This document shows positions 40,464 to 46,235 of a stretch of DNA of 46,235 bases, in pieces. Source of the stretch: JANNPJ01 sp035474375. GTDB taxonomy: Bacteria; Actinomycetota; Actinomycetes; Actinomycetales; Kineosporiaceae. A program made the position numbers and the translations under genes. The stretch covers positions 1 through 46,235 of the forward strand of contig DATINJ010000009.1 of the NCBI GenBank assembly GCA_035474375.1, in the 5' to 3' direction. The notes under the pieces were generated by a model. It ran no database searches. It saw only the letters and a program-made list of their open reading frames with translations, and was not told where the DNA came from. Position 1 is the first letter of the stretch. Each line of letters starts with the position of its first letter.

Positions 40464-42374
40464 CTAGAGACCTTCGCCGAGGCGTTCGGCGATCAGGTGA
40501 ACGAAGCGCGACGGGTCATCCAGTTGACCGCCTTCGGACAGCAGCGCCATGCCGTAGACCAGTTCGGCCGTCTGGGCCAGCTTCGCGTCGTCCGGCCGCT
40601 CGGCGTGAGCCGCGCGTAGCCCACTGACCAGTGGGTGACTCGGGTTGAGCTCCAGGATCCGCTTCGCCTGCGGGATGTGCTGGCCCATCGCCCGGTACAT
40701 GTTGATCAGGGCGGGTGTCGCGTCGTGGGTATCTCCGACCACGCACGCCGCTGACGTCGTGAGCCGGGAGGAGAGCCGTACCTGCTTGACGTCCTTCTCC
40801 AAGATGGCGCTCATCCAGGAAAGCAACGCCGAGAACTGCTCCTGCTGTTGCTGCTCGCGCTCGGTATCGTCCTCGCTCTTGTCGTCGAGATCGATTTCGC
40901 CCTTGGTGATGGACTGGAACCGCTTCCCGTCGAACTCCGGAATCGCATCGACCCAGATCTCGTCGATCGGATCGGTCAGCAGCAGCACCTCCAACCCCTT
41001 CGCCCGGAAAGCCTCCATGTGCGGGGAGTTCTCGATGGCCTGGCGGGACTCGCCGGTCATGTAGTAGATGTGCTCCTGGCCGGCCTTCAGGCGATCGACG
41101 TACTCGCGCAGGGTGCTGCTGGCGTCAAGACTGTGGGTGGTCTCGAAGGAGCAGATCTCCAGGATGCTGTCCCGGTTCGCGGCGTCCTGTAGAAGCCCTT
41201 CCTTGACGACGCGGCCGAATTCTTTCCAGAAGGTGGCGTACTTTTCCGGGCGCTTGGTCGCCATGTCCTTCACCGCGGACAGGACCTTCTTTGTCAGCCG
41301 GCGGCGCATCGCCTCGATCTGACGGTCCTGCTGCAGAATTTCCCGGGAAACGTTGAGGGCCAGGTCCGCAGAATCCACGACACCCTTGACGAACCGCAGA
41401 TAGCTCGGCATCAAGGCTTCGCAGTCGTCCATCACGAAGACCCGGCTGACGTACAGTTGAACGCCGCGTTTGGCGCCCTGGGTGAAGAGGTCCGGCGCGG
41501 CCATCGCGGGAATGAACAGCAACGCCTGGTACTGCAGCGTGCCCTCGATCTGCAGGCGGATCGTTTCCAGCGGGTCGTTCCAGTCGTGGCTGAGCCGCTT
41601 GTACAGCCCGCTGTAATCCGCCTCGGTCACTTCGGACGCCGGGCTAGCCCACAATGCCTTCCGGGAGTTGATGGTCTCCAGTTCGGCGGGTTCCGTGCTG
41701 TCTTCTTCGGTGGAATTCGCCGGCATCCGGATCGGCCAGGTGATGAAGTCCGAATACCGGGTAATGATTTCGCGGATCTTCCACGGGTCGGTGTAGTCGA
41801 AGAGCCGGTCGTCCGGGTCGGCAGGCTTGAGATGCAGGGTGACGGCGGTACCCTGCGGCGCGGCATCAACCGCTTCGATGGTGTACGTCCCCTCGCCGCT
41901 GGACTCCCAGCGGGTGGCTTGGGTCTCCCCGGCCCGTCGGGTGAGAAGTTTGACCTCGTCGGCCACCATGAAACTCGAATAGAACCCGATACCGAATCGT
42001 CCGATGAATTCCTCCGTCCCGGCGTCGGAATTCTGCATCTCTTTGAGATCCCGGACGAACTCGGCGGTTCCCGAATTCGCGATCTTTCCGATCAGGTCGA
42101 CGACCTCGTCGCGGGACATTCCAATCCCGTTGTCGCGTATGGTCAGCGTACGTTCGGCCTTATCGATCTCGATTTCGATATGCAGGTCGGACGTATCAAC
42201 GTCGAGAGTGTCGTCGCGGAAGCGCTCCAGGCGAAGCTTGTCGAGCGCGTCCGACGCATTGGAGATGAGTTCCCGGAGAAAGAGATCCTTGTCCGAGTAC
42301 ACCGAATTGATCATCAGCTGCAGCAGCTGACGCGTTTCTACCTGAAAGTCATAGGTCTCAGCCTGGCCGTTCAT
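40464..42374 (-). CDS. htpG: Hsp90-family molecular chaperone HtpG
   Basis: 636 residues, full length. The N-terminal GHKL ATPase shows LFLRELISNASDALDKLR, the ATP-lid Asp in IRDNGIGMSRDEV and GRFGIGFYSSFMVAD. The middle domain has LYVSRVFVMDDCEALMPSYLRFVKGVVDS, and the C-terminal dimerisation domain ends the protein. It uses ATP to remodel client proteins under heat and oxidative stress. The ATG has GGAAGG 5 bases upstream. It is monocistronic. I could not find an HspR (HAIR) site in the short upstream region. Confidence 0.98.
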   Translation of the reverse strand: MNGQAETYDFQVETRQLLQLMINSVYSDKDLFLRELISNASDALDKLRLERFRDDTLDVDTSDLHIEIEIDKAERTLTIRDNGIGMSRDEVVDLIGKIANSGTAEFVRDLKEMQNSDAGTEEFIGRFGIGFYSSFMVADEVKLLTRRAGETQATRWESSGEGTYTIEAVDAAPQGTAVTLHLKPADPDDRLFDYTDPWKIREIITRYSDFITWPIRMPANSTEEDSTEPAELETINSRKALWASPASEVTEADYSGLYKRLSHDWNDPLETIRLQIEGTLQYQALLFIPAMAAPDLFTQGAKRGVQLYVSRVFVMDDCEALMPSYLRFVKGVVDSADLALNVSREILQQDRQIEAMRRRLTKKVLSAVKDMATKRPEKYATFWKEFGRVVKEGLLQDAANRDSILEICSFETTHSLDASSTLREYVDRLKAGQEHIYYMTGESRQAIENSPHMEAFRAKGLEVLLLTDPIDEIWVDAIPEFDGKRFQSITKGEIDLDDKSEDDTEREQQQQEQFSALLSWMSAILEKDVKQVRLSSRLTTSAACVVGDTHDATPALINMYRAMGQHIPQAKRILELNPSHPLVSGLRAAHAERPDDAKLAQTAELVYGMALLSEGGQLDDPSRFVHLIAERLGEGL

Positions 42375-42572
42375 CTACACCTTCCACAAAGAGGTTAATC
42401 GGCGCCCATACCCTCGCGCCGGCCCTGGTGCTCGAGGTTACCGCGCGGACGGGTCAGACATCCGGCTGTGTCGGTCAAAGGCCGTGCCGTCAACCCCGCC
42501 CGTAACCGCCGGGCGTATCACCCGCTCGTCCCGGCAGCTCTTTGGGTCAGCCGACCGAGGGGAGGTCACGCG

Positions 42573-45500
42573 ATGACCCAGACGACCGCACCTGCTGACG
42601 GCGTGACGTCGAGTCGGCGGCCACGCGCCGGCTACCTGGCGGTAGCTGCCGCCGGCTACGGAAAGACCACCTTCTTCGAGAGCCTCGCCGTCGACCGGCC
42701 GCTCGCTGTTCTCGGGGCAGCCGACCTCGTCGAATCGGACCCGAGCGAGTGGATCCCGCCGAGCACCGGATCGGTGCCGGACCCCCAGATTGTCGTCGAG
42801 GGTCTCACCGAGCTGCCGCATCGCGAGCAGCTAGAGGTTGCCCGCACCCTTGCCCTGCTGCCGAATCAGGTGCAGTGGTCCGTGACCAGCCGCTGCCCGA
42901 TCCACTCGCGCGTGCTCGCCGGTTTGCGCCGTCCGTTGATGTACCGAGGTCCGGCTGATCTGGCCTTGTCCACCCAGGACATCGCCCGGGTTCTGCTCAC
43001 CGAGCACGACGTGGCCGAACTCGAAATCGCCTCGCAGATCAGCGAACTGACGGCGGGCTGGCCGATGCTGGTGCAGCTGGCCGGGGTGGCGATGCGCCAG
43101 GGGGCCGCCGGGTCCGACCTGCTGGCGGCGATCGCCGGGCCGGGGACCGCCGGTGCTGCCTGGATCCAGGAGCAGGTGCTGGCCGCGCTGTCGGAGGACG
43201 CCCGGCGCACCCTGGACCTGGCGATCGACTTCGACCCGATAGCGCTGCCGCTGCTGACCGCGATCGGCGCCGCCGACGGATCATCGCTCCATCCGGATCA
43301 GGTGGCCTGCGGGTTCGAGTGGCTGACGGCGACCGGCTTGCTGGTACCCCGCGAATCCGGCAACGACCGGGCGGGGCTGCGGCTGGTCCCGGTGATCGGC
43401 GAGGTGGTGGCCCGCGCGTCACGGTCCAGATCGCAACTGGCGGCCGATCGGCAAGGCACCGGGAGGGAACGGATCGGTCGGTTCACGGCGGCGGCATCCT
43501 GGTACGCCGAACACGGACACCATTTCGCCGCGGCGCAAGCGGCTACTCGAGGCGGTGACCCGGCGGCCGGAGCCGCCGCGATCGAAGCGCACGGCGCCGA
43601 GATGGTCGCTGCCGGTGCGGCCAGGGCCGTGATCGCGCTGGTGGAGAGCCTTCCAGCCGATGATCGAGGACGACCCGCCGTCCAACTGATCTACGCGGAC
43701 GCGTTGCGCTCGATCGGCGAGCCGGTCGCCGCTCGAGCGGTCTTCGCGACCCTGCTGCGCACCACGGACGGGTCTACCGGCCTGCCGGCCGGGCTGGCCT
43801 GGCGGATCGGAATGCTGCACTACATGGCCGGTGACTTCGCTGCCGCCGAGGCTGAATGTGCCCGGATGAAGCCGGAATCGGCCGGGCTCGATGCCATCCT
43901 GGCGGCGGCCTGCCGAGCGGGTGCGCTGGCCGCGCTGGGGGAGCCGGTTCGCTCCGCCGAGGTCGCGCAGTGGGCGTTGGCTCGCGCCATGGCCGACGGA
44001 TGCGATCGGGGACTGGCGGCGGCGCATTCGGCCGTTGCTTACTCCACCGCCGGTGCTCGCCGGGACGAGCATCTGGCGGAGGCGCTGGCCGCGGCGGAGC
44101 GCGGGAACGATGTGCTCGCACAGGCCCGAATCCGCACCAACCAGGTCGACGGTTTGCTGCGACAGGCGCGGTATCCGCAGGCCCTCGACCTGGCCCGCCA
44201 GGCCGTCCGGGCAGCCGAACGAGCCGGCCTGCCCGGCTTGCTGATCACGGCCCTGTGCAATGCCGGCATCGTGCTCCTGCAGCTGGGTGATTTCCAGGAC
44301 GCCGCGCTGCACTTCGAGCGCGCGGTCCGGACGTCGCGCCGGGTCGGGCTGAATCGAACGGCCATGGGGCTGTGGGGAGTGGCTGAGGTGCATCGCCGGT
44401 GCGGCCGGCGAGAGCAGGCTCGGGTGGTCTTCGAAGAAGCGGTCGACCTCGCTCGGGAGCGCAGCGACGTTCAGGTACTGGTCCCGGCGCTCACCGGGCT
44501 GTCCCGACTCCTGCTGGAAGGTCCCCGCAGTGATCTGGACGCGGCTCGGGCTCTGGTCGAAGAAGCTCAGCGGGTGGCGCCGCCTCGGCTCGCGTGCCTG
44601 GCGCAGGTGGGCGCCGGCTGGTTGGGATTGACGGCGGGGGATCTGGCCGCTGCGCGCGAGGCCGCCTCGGAGGCGCTCCAGGCAGCGCGCGCCGGACGGC
44701 GGATGGATCACTTGGCGGAGGCCTTGGAACTTGCCGCCGCGGTCAGCGCGGAACCGGCGGTAACCCGATCTCTGCTGCTCGAGGCGGAGACGATCTGGCG
44801 CCGGGCCGGGGCAGCCCCGTCCGCCGACCGGCTCGCGATGCTGGTCGGCAGACTGCCAGGGGCTGGCGGTGACGAGCGATCCGCCGGAAAGGCCGCCGCC
44901 GCGCGGCTGGCCCTGCTCGGGTTGAAGCCAGTGGATCCGGATTCCGTGGAATCCGCGGACGGTGCCACCGCACCGGTCCAGATCCAGATACTCGGTGGCT
45001 TCGAGGTGCTGGTCGGTGGCCGACCCGTGCCGTTCACGGCCTGGCGTTCCAAGCAGGCCCGCACCCTGATCAAGATCCTGGTAGCCCGCCGGGGTCGGCC
45101 CGTGTTGCGCGCCGAGCTCTGCGAGGTGCTCTGGCCGGACAGCGATCCCACCCGGACGGCGCATCGGCTTTCGGTGCTGCTCTCCGTGGTCCGGACCGTG
45201 CTGGATCCGCAGCATCTGTGGCCGGTCGATCATCACCTGCGGGCCGACCCGCTCGGCCTCTGGCTGGATCGGACCCACGTGGCAGTGGACGCCGAGGGTC
45301 TGCTCCGCGACGCCGGCCATGCCCGGCAGCTGATCGGCGAAGACCAGCCGGCGCAGGCCCGGCAGATCCTGCTGGAGGTCGACCAGCTCTACCGGGGAAC
45401 CGCCTTCGAGGAGGAACCGGAGGAGCCCTGGGCCTGTGGCCTGCGCGAAGAGGTCCGCGCGGTGTGGTTGCGGTCGCTGCGTGACCTCGCCGATCTCAGC

Positions 45501-45740
45501 CGCAGGGCTGGTGATCTGCGCCAGGCGGTGACAATTCTGACCCGGCTCCTCGGGGAGGATCCGTACGACGAGGACGCCCATCATGCGCTGGTCCGGATGC
45601 TGGTGCGCGCCGGTCGGCACGGTGAGGCGCGGCGGGCCCTGGACCGGTGGTCCGAGGCGATGCTTGACCTCGGAGCCCCGCTCCCGGACCCGTGCGTCCT
45701 CGGGCTCCCCGCCCGTCCCGCGCCGTCCGGCCGGCCGTGA
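42573..45740 (+). CDS. Large transcriptional regulator: MalT-like NTPase, TPR region, C-terminal SARP winged helix and BTAD
   Basis: 1055 residues. A P-loop (VAAAGYGKTTFFES) lies near residue 25, followed by a STAND/MalT-like NTPase module (VQWSVTSRCPIHSRVLAGLRR; ELTAGWPMLVQLAGVAMR). Residues about 330-780 are TPR-like helical repeats. Residues about 802-885 form an OmpR-type winged helix (VQIQILGGFEVLVGGRPVPFTAWRSKQARTLIKIL) and the end is a bacterial transcriptional activation domain. In classical SARP regulators the DNA-binding domain is N-terminal; here the order is reversed. The ATG at 42573 follows GAGGGGAGG. It probably activates transcription after an ATP-dependent switch. Neither target genes nor ligand are evident from the neighbourhood. 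Confidence 0.9.
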   Translation: MTQTTAPADGVTSSRRPRAGYLAVAAAGYGKTTFFESLAVDRPLAVLGAADLVESDPSEWIPPSTGSVPDPQIVVEGLTELPHREQLEVARTLALLPNQVQWSVTSRCPIHSRVLAGLRRPLMYRGPADLALSTQDIARVLLTEHDVAELEIASQISELTAGWPMLVQLAGVAMRQGAAGSDLLAAIAGPGTAGAAWIQEQVLAALSEDARRTLDLAIDFDPIALPLLTAIGAADGSSLHPDQVACGFEWLTATGLLVPRESGNDRAGLRLVPVIGEVVARASRSRSQLAADRQGTGRERIGRFTAAASWYAEHGHHFAAAQAATRGGDPAAGAAAIEAHGAEMVAAGAARAVIALVESLPADDRGRPAVQLIYADALRSIGEPVAARAVFATLLRTTDGSTGLPAGLAWRIGMLHYMAGDFAAAEAECARMKPESAGLDAILAAACRAGALAALGEPVRSAEVAQWALARAMADGCDRGLAAAHSAVAYSTAGARRDEHLAEALAAAERGNDVLAQARIRTNQVDGLLRQARYPQALDLARQAVRAAERAGLPGLLITALCNAGIVLLQLGDFQDAALHFERAVRTSRRVGLNRTAMGLWGVAEVHRRCGRREQARVVFEEAVDLARERSDVQVLVPALTGLSRLLLEGPRSDLDAARALVEEAQRVAPPRLACLAQVGAGWLGLTAGDLAAAREAASEALQAARAGRRMDHLAEALELAAAVSAEPAVTRSLLLEAETIWRRAGAAPSADRLAMLVGRLPGAGGDERSAGKAAAARLALLGLKPVDPDSVESADGATAPVQIQILGGFEVLVGGRPVPFTAWRSKQARTLIKILVARRGRPVLRAELCEVLWPDSDPTRTAHRLSVLLSVVRTVLDPQHLWPVDHHLRADPLGLWLDRTHVAVDAEGLLRDAGHARQLIGEDQPAQARQILLEVDQLYRGTAFEEEPEEPWACGLREEVRAVWLRSLRDLADLSRRAGDLRQAVTILTRLLGEDPYDEDAHHALVRMLVRAGRHGEARRALDRWSEAMLDLGAPLPDPCVLGLPARPAPSGRP

Positions 45741-45745
45741 GCTAC

Positions 45746-46235
45746 TCAGTACACGTCGCCGCAGATCACGTCGAAGTTGATCCCGCCGAGCGTCAGATAC
45801 TCAAAGGCATATTCCACGGCGGGCATTTCGACGTCGCAACCGTTGACGCCGTCGGCGCCGCCGTCCCCGCTGTCGATTCCCTCCCCGCCGACCAGGGCGT
45901 CGTTCCCGCTCGCACCCAGAAGTGCGTCGTTCCCGGCGTCGCCACGCAGGACGTCGTCCCCGGCCTGGCCCTTGAGGGTGTCGTCGTCGGCGCCTCCGTG
46001 GAGCACGTCACCACAGTCACCACCGATGATTTCGTCATTGCCGGGCCCGCCGTACGCGACGTCGGATCCGCCCAGGCCAACGAGTGTGTCGTCGCCGCCC
46101 AACCCGAAGAACAGGTCCCGTCCTTCGGTGCCGACCAGGTAATCGTCACCTGCCGTGCCGACGAAGATCCCGCCCGGGGTTTCGCACAGGTCTATCGCTG
46201 AGGCTGGTGACCCACCGCCGATCAGTCCGGCTGCG
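45746..46235 (-). CDS. Secreted calcium-binding RTX-type repeat protein (5' partial)
   Basis: The minus-strand frame is open to the right edge, so the N terminus is cut off; about 162 residues are visible. The first visible residues (AAGLIGGGSPASA then IDLCE) look like the end of a signal peptide with an Ala-x-Ala cleavage site. About nine GGxGxDxL-type nonapeptides follow (GLGGDDTLV, GGPGNDEII, GQAGDDVLR, GASGNDALV), which fold as a calcium-binding beta-roll. Four cysteines may form disulfides. Small secreted proteins of this kind are common in actinobacteria and their role is not established. It is convergent with the large regulator, 5 bases apart. Confidence 0.85.
   Translation of the reverse strand, partial: AAGLIGGGSPASAIDLCETPGGIFVGTAGDDYLVGTEGRDLFFGLGGDDTLVGLGGSDVAYGGPGNDEIIGGDCGDVLHGGADDDTLKGQAGDDVLRGDAGNDALLGASGNDALVGGEGIDSGDGGADGVNGCDVEMPAVEYAFEYLTLGGINFDVICGDVY

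Noticed and set aside
42375..42572. Possible HspR (HAIR) site upstream of htpG
   Set aside because: Only a CTCGAG core is present; the CTTGAGT-N7-ACTCAAG arrangement is missing.
43419..45620. Minus-strand open frame of 733 codons
   Set aside because: Antisense shadow of the SARP-like regulator; no domain motifs.
1..46235. tRNA genes, CRISPR arrays, insertion sequences, attachment sites
   Set aside because: No cloverleaf with a T-loop motif, no regularly spaced direct repeats, no transposase and no integrase were found by reading; the tandem repeats seen are short and contiguous.

Overview
This window is a contiguous piece of a high-GC actinobacterial chromosome. The evidence is very GC-rich codons, frequent GTG starts, genes overlapping by 4 bases (ATGA or GTGA), and actinobacterial families such as PF04672 methyltransferases, an XRE/DUF397 pair, DUF3040, DUF3618 and a TCGAAC-N4-GTTCGA SOS box. 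The gene content would fit a soil or plant-debris saprophyte of the Frankia/Nakamurella/Sporichthya type, but the genus is inference. I see no tRNA, rRNA, CRISPR array, insertion sequence or prophage.

Layout. 1-1310: the end of a secreted-type endonuclease/exonuclease/phosphatase with a jacalin-like lectin tail, then two 60-base hairpin repeats. 1324-7841: an oxidative catabolic locus with an alcohol and an aldehyde dehydrogenase, a MarR regulator, a VanA-type Rieske oxygenase, a 74-residue protein with a possible metal site, a VanB-type reductase and an IclR regulator. 7906-10949: DUF3040 protein, MFS transporter, thyA-folA. 10959-19562: a signalling and stress island. It holds two PF04672 methyltransferases, a PEP-synthase-like/Usp fusion, a tandem Usp protein, a phosphoribosyltransferase/hydrolase fusion, and a PAS-GGDEF-EAL protein coupled to the second methyltransferase. 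19854-24548: a complete BMP-type (nucleoside-class) ABC importer. 24632-26274: DUF397/XRE pair and a lone resolvase-like domain. 26292-32132: a four-gene cell-surface polymer operon (pyruvyltransferase, cytidylyltransferase/SDR, CDP-glycerol-type polymerase, methyltransferase). 32405-34301: a three-gene envelope stress cassette. 34527-46235: glutaryl-CoA-type dehydrogenase, SOS-controlled DNA polymerase IV, a small PH-like protein, a modular GH5 cellulase, DUF1905, HtpG, a large MalT/SARP-like regulator, and the start-less end of a calcium-binding repeat protein.

How the parts work together. The Rieske, small-protein and reductase genes form one translationally coupled unit that could demethylate or hydroxylate an aromatic acid supplied by the dehydrogenases. 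Usp proteins and a phosphoribosyltransferase/hydrolase fusion recall the DosR dormancy regulon of mycobacteria, and a partial DosR-like box lies in their shared divergent promoter. The most unusual object is the protein encoded at 11923-14184. It keeps the ATP-grasp and phosphohistidine domains of PEP synthase but has two Usp domains in place of the PEP/pyruvate barrel. Its acceptor is unknown, and it is my best candidate for an undescribed activity.
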